DNA of 64,000 nucleotides from Reticulitermes speratus (GCA_021186555.1 JAJKFL010000004.1:41708351-41772350), one strand, 5' to 3'; positions 45,547 through 56,539 are shown, counted from the first letter of the stretch. A program made the numbers and translations. The notes: a model not told the origin generated them from the letters alone.

Positions 45547-46107
45547 TATCAGCAGTTAGTCCACGCACGTTGCGATTTGCACACACAGATGTTATTTCGG
45601 TGTTTGTTAGTAGCGCCCGGCACAGCGAATTACAGCGAGTGATCCAATATTAGTATCGACTGAAGCGTATGTCTGTCTGACGTAACTGCAGATGCTTCTT
45701 ACTCAAACACTAGTTCACATTTGAAATGCAAATTCCTTATTTTGTAAAGAAATATATTCCGATTTCGTGCGATATATCTGTAAAACGAACTGCGAGAACA
45801 ATAAAGGTTATCTACGCTCAAAAATAATCTCAGATTAAATGTAACGAGAAGTAACTAATACTGACTATTGCTTGTGTTAGTTGAGTTCTTGGAAAGGTCA
45901 CGTGGCTTCGCGGTTTTGTAATTAAAACGACACCAAGTTTATTGGGACTTCAACAACGTACAGTCCTGGTGTTTTGCTTAACAGCGACTACGGACAAGAC
46001 TGCCTTGCCGTACCGTTCGGACTTTGCCACACGACTAACTGAACTTAACTATCTCACGTCTAGGTTGGCAAAGAACGCCGGAAGCGCGGCGGGGGGAGGG
46101 GGAGGAC
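45547..46107 (-). promoter_or_regulatory. Probable 5' leader and promoter of the SLC6 gene
   Basis: Upstream of the ATG the minus strand is about 500 bp of non-repetitive sequence. It has an initiator-like TCAGTT (46,042-46,037), and a GC-rich, G-run tract (46,087-46,107) lies about 50 bp further upstream. Placement is by position and composition only. An untranslated upstream exon elsewhere is equally possible. Confidence 0.3.
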
Positions 46108-46489
46108 TGCCAGTGTGACGCATGCGTATGGTCAACGCCGCAGTTTAAACCCCTCTCTTCTGACGCACCCTAACTGCGTCGAGGGCGTGCAAGTAGGATT
46201 TGATGGTTTGGCGCATTGTCTGTCAGTTGGGTAGGGATGTGTTTACTAACAAAGACGGGTGTCAGCCTGCAGAACGTAAGTGGTGTAAGGTTCAAGGTAC
46301 GCCCATTACTAAACACGTATGTCAGGCAGTGGTACGTCGCCGCACTGTTGGACCGGACCGGCTTAGGTGTGCCAATCAGGCGCAAGGCTGTAGTGGTTAT
46401 TTGCAGAAACTTCCAACGTTTGGGAAGAGGATTTTCGCTCTTCTGGGATGTTAGCCAGCGTAGGTTTCTAGTTGGTTAACGACGTTTCA
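46108..46489. other. No gene recognised
   Basis: Unique-looking. Overlapping plus-strand frames of 84-87 codons have no recognisable domain. Confidence 0.4.
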
Positions 46490-46685
46490 GGACGACCCCA
46501 TCCTTATGGGAATGAAATGAGAGCGTTATGTTTTTCCGAAACGTCGGTAACAACCGCCAGCCTACGCTGCGTACACATCATGGGAGAGCGAAGACAGCTA
46601 CATCGCGACGGAGGTCTGAAATCTCGCGTTTCGAGAGAACCTGCTACCTCCATCATCTCATCGCACTTTATGCTGCATATGTAGG
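46490..46685 (+). repeat. Dispersed repeat with paired ACGTTTC / GAAACGTC motifs
   Basis: AACGACGTTTCAGGAC at about 46,478 and TTCCGAAACGTCGGTAAC at 46,532-46,549 form the same outward pair as at 33.2 kb. The sequence after it includes TGAAATCTCGCGTTTCGAGA, related to CTCAAATCTCGCATGTTC at 56.17 kb. This is likely debris of one element family. Confidence 0.4.
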
Positions 46686-47471
46686 CAGTGTGTTAGTTGG
46701 AAACGTCGTTAACCGCAGAGCAGGATGCTATGCCACCCTCAAATCCTGCTTATGTTGGCACCATGACTAGCGTCACGTCGAGTCGCTGCGTCGTCTTATT
46801 GTCAGGCTCATGCGGTATGCAGAACAGACCAATGTGTGTCGGTCGTGTGGTGTCACGTGCCCCTGACAAGTATCATGTATTTTGCGGGCCCTCTTGATAA
46901 CATATAAAGTTGGAATATATAAAACAAGCAACATACTTGTACTAGCAAGACCTTTTACTCGTATTCAATACAATTAGCAACACAGCACACACACACACAT
47001 ATATATAACAACATAACACAGCACTGTAATCGTTTAGCTGCACAAGTTGGAACCAGTTTTGGTTATCTTCACGGGGAACAACACTACGTACATTTAAGAA
47101 GGGTCTGAAAAATTTACAGTAGTGATTACAGTGAAGGGAATGCGTGTGGTTAGCGTAGCGTAACGAAATTACTGTGCACTGTGATGGTTATTGTATGCAG
47201 TGAAACGTAAGTGCGTGGTGAATATGGACTGCGATGTGAAGACCTTTGTAATGTCCGTGTAAAAACATTAGTACAAAAACAGAATTTTTCTAGCTGCACT
47301 GACAATACAACTGGGACAGAAAATATTACGCTAAGTTTGTCGTATGACGGGGTTGTTGCTAGTAGATCTACTTGTAATGACCGGTAGATACGAATACTGC
47401 GGACCTAATGTAACGATACCAACTGCACACACAAGCGCACATTAAACCACGTCTGATTAAAAGAAATACTC
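46686..47471. other. No gene; CA/TA microsatellite at 46,987-47,008
   Basis: Contains (CA)n then (TA)n. Otherwise AT-rich, without frames or element ends that I can support. Confidence 0.5.
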
Positions 47472-47499
47472 TGAAGACGATGCATGTAAAGGCGTCGAA
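47472..47499 (+). other. Hammerhead-like hairpin motif (GACG/CGTC stem)
   Basis: CTGAA, then GACG, ATGCATGTAAAGG, CGTC, GAAACGCG. The stem uses bases that belong to the core in other copies, so this is a variant or an unrelated look-alike. Confidence 0.35.
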
Positions 47500-48511
47500 A
47501 CGCGTTTATTAATTTTAATAGGAGCAACGTCATTTGTGTGTGAAGGCTGTTGCCAGTGATGGCAGGTTGAGTAGTAAACCTCAGCGCATTAAAGAAACTA
47601 GGCTTACAATAATTGCTCAATAAAAGTTGCATTACTTCAGGGCCCTGCTTCGCAGTGTTGCTTTGTGACTGACTGCAGGAAATTAGAAATTACTGCGTTA
47701 GAATGGCATCACGTTCACGTGACATTTGTGGAAATCGGTCAACGGTTTAAAAATTGGGAACTGGGGGCACACAGATAGCATGGTTATCTGAAAAGCAAGA
47801 TTTTGTCCCTCAAGAAAGCAAAGCCAGGCAGGAAGGTCGACATGTGTAGGCCCGTGTCTTCATTTGCGCACAGTATGTCGTAACGCTCACGTTCAATCTC
47901 GGTTTGGTGTCGTAACTTGTTCTGCGCATGCTCTTATGTACACTGTAATATACAGGCCCATATAAGTTACGTTACCTGCGTTATAAATTAATCCCTTGAG
48001 AGTTCAGTGTCATGACGGTCTGTTGTAGCAGGCGGTACGTATGGCTAAAAGTGCGGTGGTGCATGTAGCTAAGACAGCGCTCTAACTGCACTTATGCAGC
48101 GCGAAGTCTTACTGTGTTTCGCACAAAACCCTGTTCACAGCAAATTAAATAAAGTTGAGGTCCTCATATTCCATTTTTTCTTTGCCATTGCTGTTTCGTT
48201 TTTATGCAGTTCCTGTTATGGCTTGTACCATGCGTGCTACATGTCCAGTATAGTTGTATTGCTGATGAGTGCTCAGTAACCCGGCTCGCTGTTGCCGAGT
48301 ACCCGCAAGATATGCAGTGTCTGCATCGGAACGCAGGGCGAGGCCACATCATTCATTTGAACACAATGCAGTGGTCTTGTGCCACTGTCTGCTGCCTGCC
48401 TTGTCCTCCTTCCATTTCTCGATATGCCCTGATATCACTGTGGGACCCTGACGCGCACCGGGGGGGTTTTGCACCCAAGGTAAACGTAGCCGGCATTTGA
48501 ACTTACCGCCC
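47500..48511. other. About 1 kb without recognisable features
   Basis: Short frames on both strands without domains. A G-run (GGGGGG) near 48,461. Confidence 0.5.
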
Positions 48512-49724
48512 TACGGCGCAGTAAACACACTCCGTCTCAGTTATACAAACCAGTCAGTTAATGTTGTACAGTGAAATAATCGCTGTTTGTTCTGAGATCC
48601 ACACAAAACACATAAATACAGTCCGTACCGCGCAGTAAACACACTCCGTCTCAGTTATACAAACCAGTCAGTTAATGTTGTACAGTGAAATAATCGCTGT
48701 TTGTTCTGAGATCCACACAAAACACATAAATACAGTCCGTACCGCGCAGTAAACACACTCCGTCTCAGTTATACAAACCAGTCAGTTAATGTTGTACAGT
48801 GAAATAATCGCTGTTTGTTCTGAGATCCACACAAAACACATAAATACAGTCCGTACCGCGCAGTAAACACACTCCGTCTCAGTTATACAAACCAGTCAGT
48901 TAATGTTGTACAGTGAAATAATCGCTGTTTGTTCTGAGATCCACACAAAACACATAAATACAGTCCGTACCGCGCAGTAAACACACTCCGTCTCAGTTAT
49001 ACAAACCAGTCAGTTAATGTTGTACAGTGAAATAATCGCTGTTTGTTCTGAGATCCACACAAAACACATAAATACAGTTCGTACCGCGCAGTAAACACAC
49101 TCCGTCTCAGTTATACAAACCAGTCAGTTAATGCTGTACAGTGAAATAATCGCTGTTTGTTCTGAGATCCACACAAAACACATAAATACAGTTCGTACCG
49201 CGCAGTAAACACACTCCGTCTCAGTTACACAAACCAGTCAGTTAATGCTGTACAGTGAAATAATCGCTGTTTGTTCTGAGATCCACACAAAACACATAAA
49301 TACAGTTCGTACCGCGCAGTAAACACACGCCGTCTCAGTTACACAAACCAGTCAGTTAATGTTGTACAGTGAAATAATCGCTGTTTGTTTTGAGATCCAC
49401 ACAAAACACATAAATACAGTCCGTACCGCGCAGTAAACACACTCCGTCTCAGTTATACAAACCAGTCAGTTAATGTTGTACAGTGAAATAATCGCTGTTT
49501 GTTCTGAGATCCACACAAAACACATACATACATTCCGTACCGCGCAGTAAACACACTCCGTCTCAGTTATACAAACCAGTCAGTTAATGTTGTACAGTGA
49601 AATAATCGCTGTTTGTTCTGAGTTCCACACAAAACACATAAATACACTGTGTGGGCAGAACGTAGAATTGTTGAATGTTAAACGTGGTGGTACATATAGT
49701 AACCACGGGGCTTTAGAGAGTTAA
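48512..49724 (+). repeat. Satellite block 6 (plus orientation)
   Basis: Starts inside a unit (CGGCGCAGTAAACACACTCC), then about ten 114-bp units and one 79-bp extension. It ends GGGGCTTTAGAGAG-TTAA (49,721-49,724). Units 6-8 share GTTCGTACC and GCTGTACAG or GTTACACAAAC variants, so neighbours resemble each other. Confidence 0.95.
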
Positions 49725-49834
49725 GAGGAAGCTTGAACCTAAAATTGAGGTCACAAGAAGATGGAAAATATTGCGTAATGCGGGCTTCATAATTTGTACA
49801 CTACTCTTCCTGTAATATTATTCGGATGATTCAA

Positions 49835-50382
49835 TCAGAGACGGTGAGGTGGGCGGGTATGTAGCACGCATGGGGCAGATCAGAAATGCCTACAAAATTT
49901 TGGCCGGTAAAACCCGAAATGAATCCCATTGGACGTGCGGTCTAAGGCGTAGGTCTTCGGCCGCTCGCTTACTAGGATCGTGGGTTCGAATCCCACCGGG
50001 GGCATGGATGTCTTCTGTGAGTGTTGTGTGATGTCAGGTAGAGGTCTCTGCGACGAGCTGGTCCCTCGTCCAGAGGAGTCCTACCGAGTGTGGTGTGTCT
50101 AAAGTGTGTGACCATGAAACCTCGACGAAACGAGGAGGCCCAGGCCCATATAGGGCTGTCGAGCCATACACAAAAAAAAAATAAACCCGAAAAGAAGAGA
50201 CCACTTGGAATACTTAAGTGTAGATGAAAGAGTAAGACTAAAATGGTCCTTAAAACATAGGGTAGGAGAGTGGTGGAGTGGTATAATCTGGCTGGGGATA
50301 GCGAAGAGCCGTGGGCTCTTGTTAACACCAAGATCAGGGCAAGCTGAGCGACGAGTAGAATATATAGAGTGGAAGTGATGCG
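49835..50382 (+). mobile_element. Non-LTR retrotransposon C-terminal fragment interrupted by a SINE
   Basis: Left part reads GYVARMGQIRNAYKILAGK. After the SINE, coding resumes KPEKKRPLGILKCR, a stop, then KSKTKMVLKH-like and WWSG-like codons. Intact relatives in this family run straight from NAYKILVGKPE into KRPLGRPRRRW (from memory), so the SINE sits inside the original codon string. A duplicated AAACCCGAAA flanks it. The coding remnant is old, with stops and indels. Confidence 0.8.
49920..50182 (+). mobile_element. tRNA-derived SINE, family D, with 10-bp target-site duplication
   Basis: Head: GTGCGGTCTAAGGCGTAGGT and GCCGCTCGCTTACTAGGATC, then B box GTGGGTTCGAATCCCACCGG. The body includes GATGTCTTCTGTGAGTG and GGCCCATATAGGGCTGTCG. 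The tail is a run of 9-10 A. AAACCCGAAA occurs at 49,910-49,919 and 50,183-50,192, a direct duplication of the LINE target. The head matches the family D copy at 56.54-56.79 kb. Confidence 0.9.
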
Positions 50383-50505
50383 GCATGTATCATTGGGATG
50401 TATCATGAAAAAAATTTTTCTTTACCTTTAATTTACAGGCGAAAAGAAGCTGGCAGCAAATGTAGGTTCTGAACGCAGAACAAGTCACAAGTCCCGTACG
50501 AGTGT
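50383..50505. other. Short spacer, no feature
   Basis: AT-rich join between the LINE fragment and the 52-bp array. Confidence 0.4.
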
Positions 50506-51369
50506 AACGTACGTTCTGTGACCTGTGTCAGAGCAGTGGTCGTTGTAGAGTTGCCTAGTGTAACGTTCTGTGACCTGTGTCAGAGCAGTGGTCGTTGTAG
50601 AGTTGCCTACTGTAACGTTCTGTGACCAGTGTCAGAGCAGTGGTCGTTGTAGAGTTGCCTAGTGTAACGTTCTGTGACCTGTGTCAGAGCAGTGGTCGTT
50701 GTAGAGTTGCCTAGTGTAACGTTCTGTGACCTGTGTCAGAGCAGTGGTCGTTGTAGAGTTGCCTACTGTAACGTTCTGTGACCAGTGTCAGAGCAGTGGT
50801 CGTTGTAGAGTTGCCTACTGTAACGTTCTGTGACCAGTGTCAGAGCAGTGGTCGTTGTAGAGTTGCCTAGTGTAACGTTCTGTGACCAGTGTCAGAGCAG
50901 TGGTCGTTGTAGAGTTGCCTAGTGTAACGTTCTGTGACCAGTGTCAGAGCAGTGGTCGTTGTAGAGTTGCCTAGTGTAACGTTCTGTGACCAGTGTCAGA
51001 GCAGTGGTCGTTGTAGAGTTGCCTACTGTAACGTTCTGTGACCAGTGTCAGAGCAGTGGTCGTTGTAGAGTTGCCTACTGTAACGTTCTGTGACCAGTGT
51101 CAGAGCAGTGGTCGTTGTAGAGTTGCCTAGTGTAACGTTCTGTGACCAGTGTCAGAGCAGTGGTCGTTGTAGAGTTGCCTAGTGTAACGTTCTGTGACCT
51201 GTGTCAGAGCAGTGGTCGTTGTAGAGTTGCCTACTGTAACGTTCTGTGACCAGTGTCAGAGCAGTGGTCGTTGTAGAGTTGCCTAGTGTAACGTTCTGTG
51301 ACCTGTGTCAGAGCAGTGGTCGTTGTAGAGTTGCCTACTGTAACGTTCTGTGACCTGTGTCAGAGCAGT
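50506..51369. repeat. Tandem array, 52-bp unit, about 17 copies
   Basis: The unit is TGTAACGTTCTGTGACCAGT plus GTCAGAGCAGTGGTCGTTGT and AGAGTTGCCTAG. Two binary sites (CCAGTG/CCTGTG and CCTAG/CCTAC) alternate in a non-random order. This array is unrelated to the 52-bp array at 11.7 kb. Confidence 0.96.
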
Positions 51370-51525
51370 TGCCTGCTGACTTTCGGTAGCGCAGCGGCTT
51401 ACTCAGGCTTCTGCGCACACGCGCGTCCAAGTGGCAGCGTGATGTGACGAACGATATTTGTCAAAACAAGGATTCTGTACATTTATGTGCGAGGTGGCCT
51501 TTATCCGAGTACTTTTCTTTTGTCA

Positions 51526-51575
51526 GTAAAATTCCACCAATGCTCCATACTCATTCATTCGTCCATCACCGACGT
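51526..51575 (+). mobile_element. SINE family B, 3' fragment
   Basis: GTCAGTAAAATTCCACCAAT and GCTCCATACTCATTCATTCG match the unit of the 92-bp array but occur once. This shows the array unit exists outside the array. Confidence 0.75.
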
Positions 51576-51803
51576 CATACTGTTTACACACTTAAACTAT
51601 TCCGTCGCCCTGTTTGTAGTTATTAACAAATAACATGATGTTCCACACACACGTGTTTACGATCTGCCTGAAACGTATTTGCCAATGCCAATTTCGAATT
51701 TCCGCAAAATATGAATATTTATTTTCCGTTACTTGCAGTGTTACGTCACATGTGATGGTCGTATTTTGAGGTTTTACACCGTGTAATGTTTTCCTTTACT
51801 TCT

Positions 51804-51841
51804 CCCGACGTTTTGCAGGAAAGTATTACCCACATCTTCAG
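51804..51841 (-). other. Hammerhead-like hairpin motif (minus) with plus-strand partner
   Basis: Minus: CCCTGAAGATG, a loosely paired GGG/CC stem, AAAACGTCGGG. On plus at 51,940-51,954 there is TCCGAAACGTCGGAAG. The pair faces outward as at 33.2 kb and 46.5 kb. Confidence 0.45.
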
Positions 51842-52014
51842 GGTGGTGGATACCGAAGTGATGAGGTGGGAGAAAATGCTTCACATCAATACCCACCTGA
51901 ACCAATTAAGCCACCCTAAAATGCAGGCAACACTTCCCTCCGAAACGTCGGAAGAAACAAAGCACAGCACTGTATGGTGCAAGAACCTAGAAAACCGACC
52001 ATGTTTTGAACAAG

Positions 52015-52142
52015 AACCGCCGTGACATACAGCACCGCCGTGACATACAGCACAGCCGTGACATACAGCACCGCCGTGACATACAGTACAGCCGTGACAT
52101 ACAGCACCGCCGTGACATACAGTACAGCCGTGACATACAGCC
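52015..52142. repeat. 18-bp tandem array, 7 copies
   Basis: The unit is GCCGTGACATACAGCACC with AGTACA/GCACA variants alternating. Frames on both strands are repeat products. Confidence 0.95.
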
Positions 52143-52324
52143 ACATGTATTTATAAACGCACAGCATTCAAATTCGGACTGTAGGCATATCATTAGCATC
52201 TCGGGAACTCGCATGGTCGCCATCTTGGTTTTATGGACGGCACGATATAAAAAAGTTCGAGGCAGCTTTTAATAAATGTTTGTCTTACCAGTTTCGTGAA
52301 AATATGTTGATTGGTTTTAAAGTT

Positions 52325-52660
52325 TTAGGGAGGATACACATTATTGTGATGATCAGATCAAAGAGAATGAGATGGGTGGGGCGTGTGGCACGTATAGCAA
52401 AATATAAATGTATACAGAATTTTCGTTGGAATTATGAAGAGAAAAGACCACTTAGAAGATCTAGGTGTAGATGGGAGGGTAATATTGTATTACATCTTAA
52501 AGAAATAGGATCGTAGGGCGTGAAGTTAATTGTTCTGGCTTTGGATAGGGAGAAGTGGTGGGCTGTTGTGAACACGATAATGAACTTTCGGGGTTCATAA
52601 AATTCAAGGAGTTTTTTGACTAGTCGAGGAACTTTCTCGAGAAGGACTCTGCTCTATAAC
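52325..52660 (+). mobile_element. Non-LTR retrotransposon C-terminal fragment
   Basis: Codons MRWVGRVARIAKYKCIQNF, EEKRPLRRSRCRWEGNIVLH and LKEIGS are followed by a stop, then DREKWWAVVNTIMNFRGS and the shared 3' tail (TTTTTTGACTAGTCGAGGAA). Same family as the 49.8 kb fragment but without SINE. 5'-truncated and dead. Confidence 0.8.
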
Positions 52661-53296
52661 GTTAGTTCGTTAGGGAGGACACACGCAGACAAACGCAGTT
52701 ATTATACCACAAGTCTGCTTACTTACAGACTCGCGGCAAGAATGGTTGTGCTCTGAGGTTATGTTGACAAACACTGACTCTTCAGTCGAATAAACGAGCT
52801 ACATTTACCGTCGTAATAACTTGGCAGTTAATTTTTGTGGCCTTGGGATCCTTACTGTTTCACATATTTGATATAAGCTACCTACCAGACCAGATATGTC
52901 AGGTGCCATCAGACAGTAATGTGCTGCGTACTGAATTGTGCCACGAAGACACCAGTTATGCAGGTGTTATTTCTAGATACGTGTATAAAATGTGTATGGT
53001 TTCTTCGTTTCTTGGTTATTCACGTATTTCCCACAAGAGTGCAGGAGATGGTACAATGCCTGATACAGACCTGCGAGCGTCGAGGGTTCTGTTGTCACCG
53101 CAGTGGCTGGTGGTCCATATATTTCCTGCAAGACAGCAGAATGTGCCATTGTACGTGGTTCTTTTGTTGGTGGTTTACGAAAACAATTACCGAGTGTGGT
53201 AATGTTTAATTACTTTCTATGTAAAAACACTTTAAGAGGTCCGAAATTGTTTTTCTCCCCAAACAGGCTTGAATGCAAGTTTTTGGTCACAGCTGT
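52661..53296. other. No gene recognised
   Basis: A 121-codon plus-strand frame (52,837-53,202) shows no recognisable domain or splice context, and a 96-codon frame overlaps it in another phase. I leave both uncalled. Confidence 0.4.
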
Positions 53297-53982
53297 GCGT
53301 GTAGATAGGAGCTGTTATGTTTAGGTGCGTGTAGATAGGAGCTGTTATGTTTAGGTGCGTGTAGATAGGAGCTGTTATGTTTAGGTGCGTGTGATAGGAG
53401 CTGTTATGTTTAGGTGCGTGTAGATAGGAGCTGTTATGTTTAGGTGCGTGTAGATAGGAGCTGTTATGTTTAGGTGCGTGTAGATAGGAGCTGTTATGTT
53501 TAGGTGCGTGTAGATAGGAGCTGTTATGTTTAGGTGCGTGTAGATAGGAGCTGTTATGTTTAGGTGCGTGTAGATAGGAGCTGTTATGTTTAGGTGCGTG
53601 TAGATAGGAGCTGTTATGTTTAGGTGCGTGTAGATAGGAGCTGTTATGTTTAGGTGCGTGTAGATAGGAGCTGTTATGTTTAGGTGCGTGTAGATAGGAG
53701 CTGTTATGTTTGGGTGCGTGTAGATAGGAGCTGTTATGTTTAGGTGCGTGTAGATAGGAGCTGTTATGTTTAGGTGCGTGTAGATAGGAGCTGTTATGTT
53801 TAGGTGCGTGTAGATAGGAGCTGTTATGTTTAGGTGCGTGTAGATAGGAGCTGTTATGTTTAGGTGCGTGTAGATAGGAGCTGTTATGTTTAGGTGCGTG
53901 TAGATAGGAGCTGTTATGTTTAGGTGCGTGTAGATAGGAGCTGTTATGTTTAGGTGCGTGTAGATAGGAGCTGTTATGTTAG
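53297..53982. repeat. 30-bp tandem array, about 23 copies
   Basis: The unit is AGGTGCGTGTAGATAGGAGC plus TGTTATGTTT. Almost perfectly homogeneous (one lost A near 53,391, one G near 53,712). Confidence 0.97.
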
Positions 53983-54303
53983 AGTGATGTTGCTCGAAAC
54001 GTTATGACATAGGAGCAATACACAGTCTGTGTGAAACAGCGGCTGTTTAGTGCACACGTGCAAATATGTGCCATTTGTGCCATGTATTAGCTGCGTTAGT
54101 GTGCAGTAAGTGCTTATGGCAAATGCAGTTAAAGTACCCAGCACAGTGGTCGCTGACTGCTCGCTCTCCATCGCACTGACTTCACTTCTGCCCGTCCTTG
54201 TCATCACGTGAACAACCAGAGCAAACCGTGACGGCTGTCAGAGCAATCGGGGTCAAGTCGTCGCCACGAGTGACAACCTTGCATCCACTACCAAACACCA
54301 CTG
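53983..54303. other. No gene seen
   Basis: Starts with GCTCGAAACGTTATGACATAG, vaguely like the GAAACGT motif. No other feature. Confidence 0.4.
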
Positions 54304-54515
54304 GAGCAGCAATCGAGGTGAAGGTAAAGGTAAAGGTAAAATTGTAGCTTTACACGCCGAGAAGTCATTGAATAGGAGGCTGGTTGGGCCCCAGAGCCGG
54401 TCTACATTCTTTGGAGAAGAGCAAAATCTCTTGCCCCTGCCGGGATTCGAACTGCAGTGCAGGTGTCTTGTACACTGCTTGCTGTGAGAACTGCTCGAAG
54501 CTTGTCGCACTTCCA
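54304..54515 (-). mobile_element. tRNA-derived SINE, family A-like, minus
   Basis: Minus strand: B box in GCAGTTCGAATCCCGGCAGG, then GGGCAAGAGATTTTGC, GACCGGCTCTGGGGCCC and CAACCAGCCTCCTATTCAAT. The tail is TTTACCTTTACC-type triplicate. The head is diverged and no target-site duplication was found. Confidence 0.75.
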
Positions 54516-54530
54516 CGATAAAAAGTGGTA

Positions 54531-54816
54531 AAAGGTAAAGTTCGCCCTATAACAGGCCATGAAGGCCCAGAGGGGGAGTAGAGGTATAGCTATACTCTTT
54601 CTTTAACCTCGGCACTAGATGGGGGTGGGTGGTCAACTCCACGCCCCGGTCGCTTTACCACCGGGAAAGAGACCCGGTACCCATTGTACAGTAGGCTGGT
54701 TAGGCCCCAGGGCCGGTCTGGGCGGGTGGTGAAAATCTCGCCCCCACCGGGATTCGATCCCGGACCGTCCAGCTCGTAGCGAGCCGCTATATCGACTGAG
54801 CTATCGCGGCCCACAG
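54531..54816 (-). mobile_element. tRNA-derived SINE, family A, minus, with 11-bp target-site duplication
   Basis: Minus strand: GGGCCGCGATAGCTCAGTCG (A box TAGCTCAGTCG), B box in GGGATCGAATCCCGGTGGG, GCGAGATTTTCACCACC, and the distal GAGGTTAAAGAAAGAGTA and CTCTACTCCCCCTCTGGGCC. It ends AACTTTACC. AAAAAGTGGTA flanks it at 54,520-54,530 and 54,817-54,827. Relatively young by head preservation. Confidence 0.9.
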
Positions 54817-54827
54817 AAAAAGTGGTA

Positions 54828-55016
54828 CAGGTCATAAGTCTCACAGTTCTTGGGAAATGAAGGAGACAGCTGGAATGAGGCAATAGATTTAGTACGTATT
54901 ATCTGCAAGACATGTAATTTTGTGATTTGTCATTGGCGTAGACTTGGAAACCATCATGGCGTCTTGTGAGTAGAGCGCTGATAAAATGGGAAACGAAAAT
55001 TTTTTGTGTCACTTTT
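54828..55016. other. Spacer, no feature
   Basis: Unique-looking sequence between SINE and array. Confidence 0.4.
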
Positions 55017-55913
55017 CACGTGACGGTAAGATATAGGCACGTGACGATACGATATAGGCACGTGACGGTACGATATAGGCACGTGACGGTACGATATAGG
55101 ACACGTGACGGTACGATATAGGCACGTGACGGTACGATATAGGCACGTGACGGTACGATATAGGCACGTGACGGTACGGTATAGGACACGTGACGGTACG
55201 ATATAGGCACGTGACGGTACGATATAGGCACGTGACGGTACGATATAGGACACGTGACGGTACGATATAGGCACGTGACGGTACGATATAGGCACGTGAC
55301 GGTACGATATAGGCACGTGACGGTACGGTATAGGACACGTGACGGTACGATATAGGCACGTGACGGTACGATATAGGACACGTAACGGTACGATATAGGC
55401 ACGTGACGGTACGATATAGGCACGTGACGGTACGGTATAGGACACGTGACGGTACGATATAGGCACGTGACGGTACGATATAGGCACGTGACGATACGAT
55501 ATAGGCACGTGACGGTACGGTATAGGACACGTGACGGTACGATATAGGCACGTGACGGTACGATATAGGCACGTGACGATACGATATAGGCACGTGACGG
55601 TACGATATAGGCACGTGACGGTACGATATAGGACACGTGACGGTACGATATAGGCACGTGACGGTACGATATAGGCACGTGACGATACGATATATGCACG
55701 TGACGGTACGATATAGGCACGTGACGGTACGATATAGGACACGTGACGGTACGATATAGGCACGTGACGGTACGATATAGGCACGTGACGGTACGGTATA
55801 GGACACGTGACGGTACGATATAGGCACGTGACGGTACGATATAGGCACGTGACGGTACGATATAGGCACGTGACGGTACGGTATAGGACACGTGACGGTA
55901 CGATATAGGACAC
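55017..55913. repeat. 21/22-bp tandem array with CACGTG core, about 42 copies
   Basis: The unit is GCACGTGACGGTACGATATA G (21 bp). Every third or fourth unit is the 22-bp GACACGTG form, often with GGTATAG before it. Each unit carries the palindrome CACGTG, with a few exceptions such as CACGTAAC near 55,380. The minus-strand frames of about 300 codons are repeat products. Confidence 0.96.
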
Positions 55914-56058
55914 TGTCTCGACAAAATGTAGATTTTTTAAATTATAAACGAGGCGGTACATTTAGCGAGCCTAATGAGAGCGCCTTGGGGAGCTGAGGAA
56001 TTACAGTAAGGATCAGGGCTTTCCGGCATGTGACGTTGTGTCGCTGTGTTAGTGTTTA
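55914..56058. other. No gene seen
   Basis: GGCATGTGACGTTGTGTCGC here is a further copy of the GATG(C/T)GACGCTGTGT segment that precedes the motif at 634 and 6,301. Confidence 0.4.
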
Positions 56059-56088
56059 CCGACGTTTTGAAAGTACAGTTTCCTTCAG
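56059..56088 (-). other. Hammerhead-like hairpin motif (GAAA/TTTC stem)
   Basis: Minus: CTGAAG, GAAA, CTGTAC, TTTC, AAAACGTCGGTAAAC. Perfect 4-bp stem. Plus strand right after it reads GAAACGCCGGAAAC, a second, outward copy. Confidence 0.5.
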
Positions 56089-56100
56089 AAACGCCGGAAA

Positions 56101-56539
56101 CCACTCACCGAGCGACACAGCATCACATCCCGGAACACCCGGATTATCCGTAACACAGCTGTGCGAACCTCAAATCTCGCATGTTCAAGTAAGTTCTATA
56201 ACAATCGTAATTTAAATGAAAGTCAGTAGTAATTGTGAGAGCTGAGGCTAGGCCTTTAAGTCTCAACTTCGCCCTCGTTAAACTTCTCACTTTTCAGTAT
56301 TATCAGCACTGTAACAGGGATATACAGCAGTTCGGACGAATGACGTCACGTGCGGTGTCTGCAGGTCGTGGCGGTTACAAAGAAGCTCTCAGTTGAATTC
56401 GGCCAGTAAGAATGCAATTTCAGGTACAAAAGGCTACGTAAATTACGGAAAGGAAATGCGAATACGCTGGCTTCAGCAAGGAGACCAAAGCACCCTGCGT
56501 TTGTATAAATGCTGCGGAAATTTTAACCCTGTGACACAC
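56101..56539. other. No gene recognised
   Basis: Short frames only. GAACCTCAAATCTCGCATG at 56,165 resembles 46,615. Confidence 0.4.

Noticed and set aside
46200-46897. Series of 65-87-codon frames upstream of the SLC6 exon.
   Set aside because: Overlapping phases, no recognisable domain, and part of the region is dispersed-repeat debris.
52837-53209. 121- and 96-codon overlapping frames as a candidate gene.
   Set aside because: No domain, signal or splice sites seen. Two overlapping frames of similar length argue for chance.
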